NCBI GenBank assembly: GCA_037176845.1
Contig: JAYKXP010000055.1
Span: 1 to 64,000, forward strand
Origin: Paramarasmius palmivorus
Lineage: Eukaryota; Basidiomycota; Agaricomycetes; Agaricales; Marasmiaceae
Reading direction: 5' to 3'
DNA length: 64,000 bases
Shown one piece after another: positions 1 through 13,387 of the stretch; position 1 is the stretch's first letter, and every line of letters starts with the position of its first letter. The notes under the pieces were generated by a model. That model worked only from the letters and a program-made list of their open reading frames with translations. It did not search any database and was not told where the DNA came from. A program made the position numbers and the translations under genes.

Positions 1-3000
1 GATACGCAACTCTTCAGAAATGTGTCAGAACACATCAGAGCGACTTGTCTGCAGCTATCAAAAATATGTACCAAATGGATGTTGGCGTTGGTGTTGTGGC
101 CCTCTTCTATATGAGGGCGTAATAGAACCGTAATTCCCTTGTTGAATAAAGTACAATAAGCGTTCAGATACCTTGAATAAGATAGCTGAAGCACACCTGG
201 TGACTCGAAAATATCCAGCGTAGGGTCAATACACAGGCTTGACAGTACCTTGAGGGCTAAGTGGTCCGTACACGGGCACTGAACCAACAATTCACGTAGA
301 TATATAAGATGACTCGGGCATTCCAAGTCTGGATTGATACGCTGTCATCAGCATCGCGAAGTCGACATACAGCAAGGATACGCACTCAAAGTATAAGTTC
401 GACTATTTGCGGATGACGGATGAAGATGGCGCGCGAAAACTAGAGCTTGAAGCTTGAGCTTGAACGTCCAAACCTAAACCATCCGCCATGTCATCTCCGT
501 ATCCACCTGTTCATCTTAAAATATCTCTTCACAAGCTACGACCATCCCAAATGCTGACTTCGAATGCTATCCTGAACCGCCTATTACAATCGAACTCGAT
601 AGCTCTCTGGGATTGTAGACGTTGGCATCGACAAGACGAGTTATGACGTGTCCGCTGTCGTCAGAGCAAACGTTACACGTCTAGAACGTGTCTTTCCAGG
701 TCCGAACCCATTGCTAACAGTCCAACTTCCAGAATGAGTATCATGAAGTCACGAAAGACGGGAAGGAGATGAGAACGACTGGTATGGGCAAAAGGGGTAG
801 ATGTAGGCGTAGGTGTAGTCGTGGGTGCCAGGATTGATCAGGCAGAGCTACTGAAAGACCACAAGGGAGAGGCCGAGTGTGGATACTCCCGCAGAGGAAG
901 TGACTGGTTGTCATTGGGGTGCTTGGGATTAAACATGACGGTAAAGAGTGGGAACAGGATCTGGCATCATTGGTGGTCTGAAAGATGGTTCCTTTTCATC
1001 ATGTTCTCGTCTTGGGTATCCACCAACAAGGAGGAATAGCGATGCCTCCATAGCCCATATCTCCTGAACGTGCATCCAACACCGAGAAGACTGGAGCGGC
1101 GCTTCAAGCCCTGGATGTAACACCCCATGTATACAATGCCAAGTTGAATCAAAGCGCGTCTTTGAGATAGAGACCGTGAACGCGGGTGACTAGAACCTCA
1201 TGCCTTAGTGAGGATGAGTGCAGGAGCCCGAGAGTGGGAAGATTGGGATATTACTACGAGAACGTCAGTATCGGTTTGACAAGAGAGAATACGCGATACA
1301 ACATACACTTTGCATTCCTCCCGTAGACACATATCCTTTCCTGCCATTGCTCAAATTCCACGTCCTGCACGCCAATGTCAGGACTCCGTTCAGGACGCCG
1401 ACTATCAAAATGCCAGTCGTTCAACTTGTCGATGTGTGAATTACCGTGTTGGGGGCAGATATACAGAGTCTGGAATGGGGAGTGGAAGTGAGGATCTGGG
1501 GTAAAGTGTTTAGACGAGACATGAACGTACCGGATACCCATATCTTTCACGCCTGGATATCCAAGTCTAATCCTTCAGCTCGAGATGTCACAAGGGTGCG
1601 TCTTGTATCTTGAACGAACACAGCATTCTCGGGGCCATAGAGATTTGAGGTAGGTATACGCCTAGACTGGGAGGTGAAATTCAACATTTCAACTAAAAGA
1701 CCGGGATGGGACGCACCGAGCTAGCGAGAATCTTCAGCGCGTATATGGGGAGAGGACCGTTGGGGTTTTTCTTCCAGTTTTGTGTCCGTGACCCGTAGAT
1801 GTCGAGAGTGATCTGCCAGGTCTTCTCAGCGGAAATTTTGCTGAAAGAATCTCGAAAGAGCGAGGGACGCGGTTTTGTAGAGGAAGGTTCACTACATCCC
1901 GGTGCTACTTGATGGCATTGTTACCAACAGGTGGCCGAGCGAAAAGGACGGGAGAGAGAGGATCTACGACTTCGAGCTCCTAGCACAGAGGCTGACTGGA
2001 CGGATTAACTGAAAATTCGCTGGAAGGTAGACGAGTGAGACTGACATTGTTGATTGACGCGTGACCGGATCGCCTTCTTTCCCCATTCCCATTACCACGA
2101 AACGCTTTCATCGCTATGATTTCTCAGCCTTTGAATTTGAACGACAGTGCCCTGAATGTGATCTAGACGAGGAGTGGAGCTCTGTGAAAAGGGATAGATC
2201 AAGGCTGGTGAATGGGAGACTTCATTGGACATATACGGTGTGTACGCTAGTTAGTATAATCAAGCTTGCATTCCTGCCGGAACTTCGCCCGCCAACGATT
2301 TTCCTTTATTGAGAGGCCTCACTGTCGTCTCCGATCGACATACCTAGTACCCGCGCATTGTTACCCGATTCTTGGACGACCTCAGGAATGTGCCCAGCCT
2401 GGAGGTTCTCGAGCTGCTCAATTTTGTACTCGCGAGCAACCCATTGATTGCGGGGCACCAACTCTGAACTCGTTGAGCCGCGTGTAAGCGTTATCTCCCT
2501 TGTTCCTGGTCACCCAATATGCTGACTATTGGCTCTTTCGTAGATCCTCTCGAGTTTTCGTGCTGCAGGCGCTGTTGAATATCATAGTAGGCAAGAGTAT
2601 AATCGGGTGGATGAAGGTTTGGGCTCGATTCCTGCGCAACCACGAACGAACAATGTAACTTAAGATTAGTTGTACAGAATAAGGTGTCCACTGTTCTCAT
2701 GTATTCTCGGTGGGACCTTAGGTTCTCTTGATCTTCTAGGCTCGTGAACGAGGACAGACAAGTGGAAATTTAAGAGTCAAACAAGCTTTGTGGAAAGAGA
2801 AACTTGTTGAATTATAGGAATCAGGAAATACAGTGTATCACAAGGGTCTATACTGACACTGACGCATACCCGAAGGTGGACAAGACTTCGAGCGTACATG
2901 GATATACTTGTAAACCCGTGGATCATAGACACATCGCCCAAACCTATCGACCCTCGTATAATCAAAGTTTACAAAAGAACCTGAATACGAATTCAGCACG

Positions 3001-3105
3001 CGGAAGACGATTAATCCCCGAAATTACTCACTGGGAAGTACAGAATAGTTGCAAATGACATTTCCGTCACCAAAGCCCATCGTGATGCATGACCTGCAGC
3101 CTTCG
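1..3105. other. Gene-poor left edge
   Basis: I see no convincing gene in this stretch. Open frames are short and overlap on both strands, and none shows a recognisable motif or a chain of exons that can be joined. A decayed gene or a gene entering from outside the window cannot be excluded. Confidence 0.4.
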
Positions 3106-3966
3106 CTATCCCTTATGATATGCCGATACGAGCCAGAGAAACCTGAAATACTCGTCATTGAATAATGGAAGAACGATAGCCAGACATAACAACGCACCCC
3201 ATGGCCTTCGCCAATTTGTAGACCGCGGAGCATCCTCACCCTGATCGATGCCATCCACCGAGTACAACAACGAATCATTCAAGGTAACATTAATTCGTGA
3301 TATTCCTTCGGATCCTGGGCTTGTCCGTTCATAGGGATACTCCAGCCGCGAGAAAATAGTATCTTCGTTCTCTAGTTGCTCGGGACGCCACCATCTCGGA
3401 TTCTGAAGACCTCTACAGAGGCCGTCGATAAACCTCTTATGCGCTTCTTCCTCTGTTTCTTCTTGTGGACGGTAGAAAAGCGAGAATGAGCCGTCAACGG
3501 GGCTGGTCTGTTCCTGGGATTCATCCTCGGTCTCTAATTGCTGTTGCTCGGAATCGGATGCTGCAGGTGAACTTGACCTATCTTCTTGAAAATCAGACGT
3601 ATCTGAGTGGGCGGATTCCGTCTGACGCCGTAAGAGATGGGACAGTATCTCCAGCGCTGAAGGACTCCGAGCTAACACGGAACAGCTCGTTAGTAGTCGA
3701 TAATTCTGGATTATGGCAGGTAAGGGCTTACAGCGTGGGCGCCATGTGTGCATGGCGTATATAGAGTCCCAAAACTTCCATTTTTCCTCGTTTGACGATA
3801 AGAACGACCTAAAACCTGAGTCTGTCGGAGAATTTCCCGAGGCAGAGGTAGGGGATGAGGCTTGCATGGTGATATCGATGGGCGAAATGGAATTTGAAGA
3901 GAGCAGGTGTATTCCTGTCATGGAGGCCTGTCTTCTTAAGTAAGAAAACCAACAGTAGTGCGACAT
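3106..3966 (-). CDS. Hypothetical acidic protein, possible C-terminal membrane segment
   Basis: Two exons can be read: 3966-3732 and 3671-3106. The 60-base intron 3731-3672 starts GTAAGC, has a CTAAC branch site and ends TTAG. Splicing keeps the frame and gives 266 aa. The intron is itself a multiple of three without stops, so an unspliced 286 aa reading is also open. The middle of the protein is rich in Glu, Asp, Ser and Gln. The last 35 residues contain the hydrophobic stretch ALLCLAIVLPLF followed by aromatic residues, which could be a tail anchor. I do not recognise the family. The start is uncertain because another in-frame Met lies 15 codons in. Confidence 0.55.
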   Translation of the reverse strand: MSHYCWFSYLRRQASMTGIHLLSSNSISPIDITMQASSPTSASGNSPTDSGFRSFLSSNEEKWKFWDSIYAMHTWRPRCKPLPAIIQNYRLLTSCSVLARSPSALEILSHLLRRQTESAHSDTSDFQEDRSSSPAASDSEQQQLETEDESQEQTSPVDGSFSLFYRPQEETEEEAHKRFIDGLCRGLQNPRWWRPEQLENEDTIFSRLEYPYERTSPGSEGISRINVTLNDSLLYSVDGIDQGEDAPRSTNWRRPWGALLCLAIVLPLFNDEYFRFLWLVSAYHKG

Positions 3967-4608
3967 ACGAGCTGTTGGATTGTTATCTGCTGACAGCGTA
4001 TCCGATTAGCGCAGGGTAGACAGGATAGCATTTTCATTTGCTTACCGAGCGTGAAAGACCTATTGTAGACAAGAAATGTTCGGCGGAGTCTCATGGTGAC
4101 CCACAAAGGACCAACAACAGCTGAACGACAGCTGTGACCCAGCGACCCTTCATATGTGTATTGATAGCGGCTACGGCTCGTGAGAGGACATGCTTGTTGA
4201 ATGGGTCCCTATATTGCGGTGTTGATACAGACGAACACCAAATGGGCGGGCCTACGCAGCGGGAGGTCAAGCTGACTTGAAATCGTCGATCCAGAAGTCG
4301 TAGGGGTACCAAGATGCTGTAATCGCGACTTTAGCATCGACTATGGATAGCTAGAGAACGAGAATTGTGGAGACATCGTTCATCTCGGAACTGAGAGCGC
4401 CCACTATACCATTCGGAATCGCGTTAAAAGGAAGTCATTGAGGGGGCTACCATCTTGTGTCGTATTCCGATATGTTTCAATTGGAAGTTGTCACATAGCG
4501 AAGAGTAATCGAGTCACCAAAATTCGTCCTCTTCCAGCGGAACGTCCGCGAAGCGCATCTCAAATTTGCCAAAGGGTATACCTTTCAACACAATGGTCAA
4601 TTCATCAT

Positions 4609-5046
4609 TCAGCTCGTGTAAGTCCAGATTGACGCACCGTTCTTTTCCAAAAACTCCCTACAAATTTCCTCACTCTCCCCTTCTACCATTTGATGTTTTG
4701 GTGTAATGATAACTCGATTATTGAGGATTCGGAACCAATCTGTCTTGTGCTGAGTGGTGACAAAACAAGCCATTCTTCCATCCTCTTGCTCCACAGGATA
4801 AGCAAAGGTTCCACCGGCTTCCTGTACCGCATCTTCTATGGCTGTCATAATGTTCAAGTCGAAACTTGGTCGGTCGGGTATGGGTGGTTTACCCCTCTGA
4901 GCGCAAAGCCGCCTTGCCCAATCCCGAGCATGGTTGTGGTCGATGAGATAGCCTGCCATGAGGGTACGATAAACACGCTTCCGAGCTTTCTTTGTCGTCA
5001 GTTTTGTGTTCTGCCTTTCTTCAGATGTTCGGGATGGCGAGGTCAT
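4609..5046 (-). CDS. Hypothetical small basic protein
   Basis: The frame gives 145 aa from the Met at 5046. The frame is open further upstream to 5247, but that part overlaps a good branch site and acceptor (ATACTAAC then GGTGCAG, near 5060). The extra residues are therefore probably intron, and an upstream exon may exist. The protein has a Lys/Arg-rich start (TTKKARKRVYR). It then contains a mixed segment with DWARRLCAQRGKPP, IEDAVQEAGGTFAYPVEQED and a Glu-rich end. I recognise no domain. It lies on the same strand as the neighbouring gene at 3.1-4.0 kb, about 640 bases upstream of it. Confidence 0.45.
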   Translation of the reverse strand: MTSPSRTSEERQNTKLTTKKARKRVYRTLMAGYLIDHNHARDWARRLCAQRGKPPIPDRPSFDLNIMTAIEDAVQEAGGTFAYPVEQEDGRMACFVTTQHKTDWFRILNNRVIITPKHQMVEGESEEICREFLEKNGASIWTYTS

Positions 5047-5510
5047 GTAACAGGTCGCTGCACCGTTAGTATAAGCAGGAAACAGACACAAGAATGTCCG
5101 TGTTTCGATCCGTAGAGTTGAGAGGATGCCAGTCTGAAGACGAGACGCGTGAGGCACAAGATGAATGTTGTGAGAGAGAACCCAGAACGTCGCGCGTTTT
5201 CTGGGTCTCGGAGCTTCCGGACCGCCGCACACTCTTGAACGTTTCATTACGCCGCCTGGCGTCCAAGCCCGGAATGATTGTTAGCTGTCTCATCAATGAC
5301 TGGCAGACTCACTTCGATCCATGAAACTAGCCGTTCGTCAAAGTTACACTGATTACAGTACATCTTCAAAGCTTCATCTATCATGACGAGGTATTCAAAA
5401 TAGATACTTAGATGGTATCCAAAACACTCGTGAAACTATGAAGTACATCTATCCTCACCCGTAAACCGAAAATGTTGCCTGCGACTCTATGTATTGACCC
5501 TATTCCAACT

Positions 5511-7185
5511 TTACTTCCACCGAGGCTTTGATCCTCCAGCAGGTTGGGCGCCAGTGGCCTTCGTAGGCCGAGCTTCGATGATCTTAGCACCCGACACAAC
5601 TCGTCTCGCCATACCTGCACCTGTTTGAGCAGCAGCTGCATTTTGATGCCGAGGCTGAGTTGCGCCCCCCTCGGAAGCCCTTTTGGTGGTGGCCGCCGGA
5701 GAAGGTCGTCTAGATTGAGCTTGAGCCTTTGGTGTCTGTCCATGTTCTACAACTGAAAGGTCAGTCTTCTAGGATTTTAGGAAGGCAAGGAATGGATACG
5801 GGTAGGTTTCATTCCCGGGGTAGTCGTCTGAAGTCTCATGTCCTGAGTGGTATTGCCGCGGGCATGCTGGGTGGATGTTCTGGTGTCTTCCTGGGCGGAG
5901 CACATTCTACTATTAGAGATGATAGTAGATGAGGTGTTTAGGAAATTGCTATCGTTGTCCGATTCTGTGACATGCATTATTATCAGCGTAATAATCATGG
6001 TAAGTTGAATGGGTAACATACCTTCAATAATACCAGGATCTTTGACCTTCACTCTTCTCCTTCTCTGATCTCGCTGACCCACCTCAGAGCTGATCTCGCA
6101 CCCCCAAACATGTAAGAGGTGTAAAAGCTGTTGCAAAACCTGATCCAATTCCTTTGGGCTTGAATCATGTTCAAGAAGTCTCCCCTGGGACAGGTTCAGT
6201 CGCTCCACTGGATCCCTCATGCCATCCGGGAGATCATGCACTGCACATTTGGTCAGAATACACTCTAGGTAGGAAGAACAAATAGGCTGCACCATAGACT
6301 AACCACGCGAAGTGCCAGCTATTCACAACGGCATCATTATCACTAACCCAAAGTTGGAGTTGACAATGTCATACAAGGGTTGAACTACAGATTTAGTCAG
6401 AATACATGTTGAGAAGGAAGAATAGGTATGTAGCACTGACGTTTCTTCTCGGCAAGATAGACGAAGTTGAATGAAAGACCCAGGAGAAGGCCGTCCAAAT
6501 CCTCCACCTGCATGCTTGTAATCGGTGTACATTCCATATCTACGAGTAGTGTCAAAATACGCGCTGAGGAGAGGAAATGGGAGAGTGCCCTACGATGGAA
6601 TATCAACATTGGAATTCGGGAAGACTGGTTGATGCCAAACAAGTGGGCGAATCCTGGTTCCCTTCAAAGGTATGTCAGTGAAGGAATAATGAAGAATCCT
6701 TCTCAAGACTAACTTGATCCCCGAAACCCACTGAAAATCACGCTCCCAAGCTTTGTGAGCGTCTTCTCCTTCATACATCATAGCAACGAGTTTCGAATCC
6801 TTGTCTCGGCCTATGGTGACTGTACAAGTTTTGACGCGTGTCTTCAGCCGTCCTACCATTCGTCCGCTGCCATAGCTGAGCTCGAGTTACGAAAGGTCTT
6901 CGGTGGAAAGGGTCTCGAGTGGAATGATCTGTCCGAGTTTGATGTATTCGAACTGAAAAGCATCGGTGAGCAGATTGAGCGACTCTCTGGCGTGGTTGCA
7001 CTCACCTCATCGTACATTGTACGCTTCACTAACTGCTGGCTGTTATGAGCGCAGCCAACGGTCATCGATTCGATCTGGACATGATGTCCAACGACATGTC
7101 CGTGGTAGGTGTTGTTCGTTTGATCTCGGCCAATGTCGTTGAAAGTGCCGCCTTGTATTTTCCGAGAGTTGATACCGTAGGGCAT
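5511..7185 (-). CDS. Array member A, GDQ/NNT-motif family protein (408 aa)
   Basis: Nine exons keep one frame: 7185-7006, 6952-6714, 6661-6594, 6539-6441, 6384-6375, 6318-6293, 6240-6022, 5964-5815 and 5746-5511. Exon 1 has the core GTFNDIGRDQTNNT and ends MYDE. Exon 2 (about residues 61-140) carries GQIIPLETLSTEDLS and MMYEGEDAHKAW. Exon 3 has LFGINQSSRIPMLIFH. Exon 5 is a 10-base microexon. Exon 7 is helical (SSPKELDQVLQQLL, LLHVWGCEI). The tail is rich in Ala, Gln, Thr and Arg and ends GGSKPRWK. The family resembles agaricomycete proteins with RRGDI...YEGEDA...FHDDLIP motifs, which I infer to be a degenerate kinase-like fold; no catalytic residues are visible. The donor at 5814 reads GA, not GT. 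If it is not spliced, the protein ends 18 codons later at HSLPS. Confidence 0.75.
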
Positions 7186-7290
7186 GTCTAAGAAAGCCGG
7201 AGAGGAGAAATAAGCAGAAAGGAGACGGTAGTGGTAATGCGCAAAGGGTAGAATTCAATGCGCAAAACATGTGGAGGAGTGCTGTAGATG

Positions 7291-7366
7291 TATATGTTCA
7301 GTGATATCGGGCTTTGATAGGATCTTACTTGCCTATTGTGGCTGGCAGGAGGAACGAAACGAGGAT
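7291..7366 (-). promoter_or_regulatory. Array-type promoter of member A
   Basis: Upstream of member A lies the block shared by several array members. On the plus strand it reads GGGCTTTGATAG, then ACTTGCCTATTGTGG, then GGAACGAAACGAGG. The TATA position here is a weaker TATATGTTCA at 7291-7300, about 105 bases from the start codon. Confidence 0.5.
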
Positions 7367-7369
7367 GTA

Positions 7370-10300
7370 GAGTGGTTCATCCTCTCAGCCCAATTCATGG
7401 CTATGTTTGGGTTGTTGTAGGAATTGGTTAGTCCTTCCGCTGTCAAATGGATGTTGACAGCGTGTCTGGGACCATTGTACGTCTATGGCCGAATGAAAGA
7501 CAAATCAGTAAGAGCGTTGAACCAACGAAAACAAGAGAAAACGCACCATTGGCATCGACAAAATAGCAGGAAGACAAGCAGTGATAACCACGTGCCCCGG
7601 TGAATTCCTTCTTTCCTTGACATCGACACCATCGCTCATCCTCACAATCCCACTCTTATTTATGACAAGCTCTACATCATCCACTCAACGGGAATGGGAG
7701 AAGCGTTGACTGTCACAAGAACTCTGGGAGAGTGATTACAGCGCGTCACGGCTTTTCCTCGATCTTCTCTCCTCCGTACCCGTCATTTCCATCGCACACC
7801 ACGCCACGAATACCTTCCGCGTCTCATATAAAGCAATCCAAAGACGTTGTGTTCAATGACGTTGAATAGAGTCCAGACATAGGTCTTTGGTTTACTATCT
7901 TCAACTCGACGAGCACGTCATCTAACAAACACTCTTCAAGATCCCATTCGGCGGATACACCAACCTCAGCAGCTTGAAGCTTCTAAACTTGGGAATACGG
8001 TGCGCTCCAGTCTTACCTTACTTCTACTTGAGCACTAAATTGTCTATAGAACTGCCCGAAGCGCTAGGCCATTTTGCACATTCTGCAAACCCCCGCGCAT
8101 CCGAAAGTGATTCAAGAGGACCTGTATGTAGGATGCACGCCGCCTTGAGGTGCAGCAAACTGGGTCAGATGGTTGAGGTTGCATTTTGGGCTTTCGTTAT
8201 CCGTACGTTCGTTTGCTCCAATTCAACAGATGTGTCTTGACTAACAATGTCTTTGAACAGGACCCCAACGCGAGAACATGACCTGAAGAAAACGCGTGTG
8301 CAGTCACGGATGCCCAAAGTCACTCTCGTAACTGCATATCTGACCTTCAAGTAGCATGTTCGCCGTCTCTCCCTACTGTTTGGCCTTTCTGACATCGTTC
8401 AAAGTAGGCTCACTCAAGCAGTGTATTCGCAACTTTGCCTCGCGAACATCGATCGTCGAGCAAATTATGGACAGTACTCGAAGCATCGAAAGGTCGCTTC
8501 AAACCCAACCTTTTCTATGTACTTTCAGGCCAAAGCAGATTTAGAATTCGATATGGGAACCTCTACTACCCAAGTCGCTTCATCCCAAGATCCAACTCGC
8601 GAGTTCGTTATTCGGCTCTGCTGAATGCCGAAAAGAGATTTGGCAGTACGTGTCCATTCCTTGCACCATAGCCGTTTTCTGATTCGTGTCCGTGTTATCT
8701 CTTAGGCTTCGGACTCTACCTTGACTCTACCTAATCTCAACCGGAGTGCCTCAGTAGACACGGTATCTCAATCTCTCAGTGTCTTTTTTTCGGTAACGAG
8801 GCCTTGGCAACGAGATCGCCACTACTTTTTCGTCAGGATGCGGTCGGAAAAAGATGGCATACCGTGAAGAGGCTTCGCTGATGTATATGGGCCATGGCTA
8901 CATGATGTACATAGCTAATTTCCACTGGGCCAAATATGAACGCCTCGTGTCGGTCTCGCTGTATTGTTCATGTCTCTGGTTCTTAGCTTAGATGCGAAGA
9001 GATAGGTTAGGACTAGGATCATTTCTGCGCAAGATCTAGAGACGAGATCAACAGTTGTCGTTGCTCAACATCACTCACTTCGACCACCATGATTCCTAGG
9101 ACCTACAACGCGTGCTTTGCCTTCTAGTAATCAAACCGCATCCATTCTCTTCGACCAACACTCTTGAACCGACAGCGCTGGGAAAAGAATGGGTTCCGTG
9201 GTACGTGTTAGTGCTTTGTTCTTCTTGTCCTAGCCGGTCTCTGAACTCTTTTCGCGCTCTTTCTTTAGGTTAACATCACCCCCTCGCTTTGGAGAATAGG
9301 TAGACAAGATTCAGAGCCTGGCTGTCCCGCATATCAACCAACTCCAAGTCACCCAAGCTCAGTGATCCTGTAGGCGATGGAATCGATTCTCTGCGTAGTA
9401 CCCACGAAAGACAAGTTCGAAATTTCCAGCAGGTCCGGCGCCGTTTTGCTGTGAAGGAAAAGATATGGCTGGGAAGCTTCGAATTTCATCTACTTTGGGA
9501 GCTGCCAGAAGCAATGCCCGCTGGCTCATCCTTTACTGCGTCGAGTAGGTTTCGGCACATCAGTTATCAACTTGTCATAGTGAGCTTTTTGACTAGAGAT
9601 CTCACTACCACGCTAATGTAAGGCAGACAGTCATCAGGCTCGAAGAACGTGGGTATTGTGCAAAGAAGAGTGATACACGATGAATGAAGGCGTAGTAGTG
9701 GGCTATCAGCTTCGATTTAGTGATATCTACGCTCGGATAGCCTCGCTTGTGTGAAGCTTGCCTTGGTATGTTCTATATACGCCGACATTGACCTGGATGA
9801 ATGTCAATGAAAGATATCAAGACATCCTGTGGGACATACACCGGGGGCATCTACCAGGTCACCTACGGTGTAGGCGATGCGGTGTCGCCCTCAGTGGAAT
9901 AGCGAGGGACAAAGAGGCCTCAGTACCCCGGGTGCTATCAGATGTTATCCGCCCTTTGTTCCCTTTGTTCAACTGTCCTGGTTGTCTAAGATATGGGAAG
10001 GAGGCGACTCTGCAACGCCTAGAGTGTAGGTGACCAAGAGATTGCCTGCGGTGATACCATAAGTTGAGGTGTCGGTGTTCCGTTTCGTATGACGCAGATG
10101 CTGGTCGAGCACCGAGGTCGTTAAGCGGTGGAGGATGTCGATGGATCATGTGCTTGACGTGCAGGAGCAATTACATTGAGGCCAGATAAGAATCGTTGCA
10201 TGTTCTCTGGCGAAGAGGAATCAGTATTGGAAACACGAAAGACATAGAACACGCACCATAGACGTACTATGTGTCTCGGATAACACGAGCAATACAGTGC

Positions 10301-11083
10301 GCTGACCTCCTTGATGGTTGTAAGTGATACCAGAGCTGGGAGGCTGAAGCTGTGAGCACTTGAGGGGGCTTCCCGAACATCGTAGGATCGACAGTCAAGG
10401 TGATAATTCATAACGGTACCGACCGAAATATGACAGGTAAAACACGGGACACCGTGACAACCGAAGTAAACACATCTTCCCCCCACTGCCCAGTAAGTAC
10501 ATTCGGGATCTTGTTTGTGTCCAGCGCTGTTTCAACGAGATTGTTATGCACTGTATGCGAAAGCGGACATGGTACTTACCACAATCCCTTTGTCCCTAGG
10601 CTGCGCGATGCTGAATGGCTCCTTGCATTCTATCGCACAAGACTCTTGAGCTTCACGACGAGTAAATTCGAGAGGCCGTATTCCCTATGGAATTTGTTGA
10701 ACCTCTGAGAATATAGCTGGAGTCGCTCTATTTTGCAACTTGAGTTTCAAGTTCTTCGGTGCAGTGCGAAAAGAAACTCCAAGAGACCCTGAGGGTCAAT
10801 CAAATGTTCCACACATCGATTCCGGGTAAAGAGTACTGAAAGAACGGCAATAGAAGGAAATTCGAGAGTTCATTGTCCTATGGATTAAGAAATCTGGGAT
10901 GAGGGCGAAGAGCGAGTCGTTGCTCGGCTATTCGGCGTGTGAATTTTAATCGCCCCGATAAGGGAAACTAGAAGCGGCCACGATCACGTTTCCATTGTTC
11001 TCTCTACACCGCCAATTCGTGGCCCGATTTCTGAAAAAGTATTTAATCTCTAGATATGAATCAAGAACACCTCACTGACCATT
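7370..11083. other. Gene-poor stretch with decayed sequence
   Basis: No intact gene is visible. The part around 8165-8830 resembles 33.7-34.3 kb, sharing a GGTTGAGGTTGCAT block and a later ACGAGATCG block in the same order. Both are probably remnants of one repeated unit. Open frames at 9.8-10.7 kb have no recognisable motif. Confidence 0.4.
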
Positions 11084-13387
11084 ATGGATCCGGATCCGAA
11101 GACGAAGACTCCTCCTCCTCGCTCTAGTCAGCTTCCTCTTGACAATCCTTCTGAGAGCACCCCGCTGAAGCAGACCCTCGCCAGTTCCCAGTATGCTTCA
11201 GAGAGTTTCAAAGGCGATGCTCGTATCGCTCACGTCGAGATTGAATCTCGCGGCAAGTGGTACGGTCCCATGCACCCCTCCGAATTCCTCGACAAGTTCT
11301 TGCCAAAAAATGCTACTTCGCCTCGACCTCCAACTTTTAGGAAACAGTCATGGAAACAGGCATTCGAGAGATGCAACGTCGAAGCAGATATGTACAGAGA
11401 ATTAGTGAGCTACAATTTCGTCAGTTTTATCGATTCTCCTGCTCATCGTTGAGTGCAGACGACCCTTCTGCAGCCATATTGCACGAAAATTGAGGTCAAG
11501 ACCACTGCCGATAACCCTGACGACATCACCTGGTCCCATCAGACGGGCATCATCAAGGTAGACATGTCTATCTATTCCAAGGACAATCTTCCTTCCCCCA
11601 GTCAGCCCCTCGACATCACTAAGCTCGACGCCTTTCTTGAGCTCAAGCTTCACGCGAGCTACACTGGATTCGACGATAAAGACGGAGCGCCGTTCGAAAA
11701 GGAAGCGGCACAATCGCGGCATACAAGAGGCCAGCTGGCTACATACGCAGGTGCAACGATGGCGTCACAATTCAGGACGCACGTCTTCTGCATCGAAGTT
11801 GCCGGAAACATGGCGCGTTTGATTCGCATCGACCGTGAATTAGCTATTGTGACCCGCGCGTTCTGCTGGTACGAAGAAACCCATCTCGTCGACTTCTTTT
11901 GGCGTTTCAACTGCGCAGACAGAGTGGTTCGCGGCTACGACCCTTCTGTCACACCTGCCGATGTGTTCAAAGATCCCGATGCTGCAACGGCTGTGACCAT
12001 GCTGCCGAAGTGCAATAGACGTACGGTCTTGTGGAAGTTTGAGGTTTACGACGAGAACACGGATCAAACAGTCGTATTCTATGCTCTTCTCGACACTGAA
12101 GGGTTATCGGCTTGTCCCTTCGGTCGTTACACAAGAGGTTTCGTTGCTATTAGCGCAGATGGAAAGAGAGTGTGGCTGAAGGAGACGTGGCGGATCTGCC
12201 TTGATGACATGAAGAAAGAGGGGGTAATTTACAAGGACCTTCACGAACACAACGTACCGCATATTCTGACGGTTGTCGCACACGGTGACGCTCGAGTTGG
12301 GGGTGCCCCGCAGGAAACGGTTTCGTTGACCATACCCGAGTTCTTCGAAGAAAAATTCCCCGATTGTCAGCTCCGCCCTTTCTGCCATTACTACATTGTC
12401 TTCAAAGAAGTGTGCCGTCCTCTGAACGAATTCGACACCACCTGGGAATTCGTGAACGCGATGAAAGATGGGATGGAAGGTAAGCATCAATCTGATCTCT
12501 CGTTTCAATTTCGTTGAAGGTAGTCTTCCAGCGCATCGTGCAGCCTACGACAGAGTCAAGATTTTACACCGGGATGTCAGCGCAGGCAACATTCTCATTC
12601 GACACGATGGCCAAGAAGGCTTCCTAATCGACTGGGATTTCAGCAAGGAGGTCACCGACGATGAATCTCCGAGGCAGCGAGAAAGAACGGTAAGCCAGTC
12701 CTTGAATAGTTGGACTGTATGTGATGCTCATTAACGGTTTTGCAGGGTACATGGCAGTTCATGTCAGCAAAACTACTCCTTGGTACAGCCAAACGGCACA
12801 CGCGTGCTGACGACCTGGAGTCGTTCTTCTACGTGCTTTGCTGGCTGACTTTGAACTATACCCCGCATGGGATCGCGCCAAATGCAGTGGAGAAGTTCAT
12901 GAAGCTTTGGTTTGACTTCCGCCTCATTGACCGAGAGACTGGTTGGTCGGGCGGTGGGGATATCAAGAGGAAGGGGATCATGACACGGGACATGAAAACA
13001 GCCGGACTCCCTGTGGGACCCCTTCAGCAACTCATTTGTGAATTCGAAGATCTGGTGGCGGTACGATATGACTTTCCCCCCACGGAAGAAGATAGGGAAG
13101 ACTACGAAATTTTGAAGGCAGCTCACAAGGACAACCCCACTAGAATCCAACGCCACAAGATCTACAGATACGACTTGTTCGTTGCAGATCTCGAAACTTG
13201 GAACTACATATACAGTTGTTTCTGCAAAGCGTTGGAGGATCCGTCGAAACTCGCCGATCAGCGCGTCGGACGCAGCATACAGAATATCCTTGTTGTCGCC
13301 GGCGCTGGGAGTGCCAACAGCGGCAGTAAGCGTACCGGCGACCACATCCCGTCTGAACACGGAAGGTCCGACAAGCGACGTCGCTGA
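11084..13387 (+). CDS. FunK1-type protein kinase (713 aa)
   Basis: Four exons join in frame: 11084-11404, 11459-12479, 12532-12689 and 12746-13387. Introns are 52-56 bases with GT...AG ends. The product is 713 aa, a usual size for the fungal FunK1 kinase-like family. The core is clear: ILHRDVSAGNILI (HRD loop with the metal-binding Asn), FLIDWDFSKEV (DFG position written DWD, as is usual in this family), GTWQFMSAKLL, and HTRADDLESFFYVLCWL. The N-terminal half has the WYGPMHPSEFLDKFLP and ITW...KVDMSIY segments seen in relatives. The C-terminus is basic (HGRSDKRRR). It is probably a Ser/Thr kinase or pseudokinase of unknown substrate. No defect is seen. It faces the opposite way to the flanking array members. 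Confidence 0.95.
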
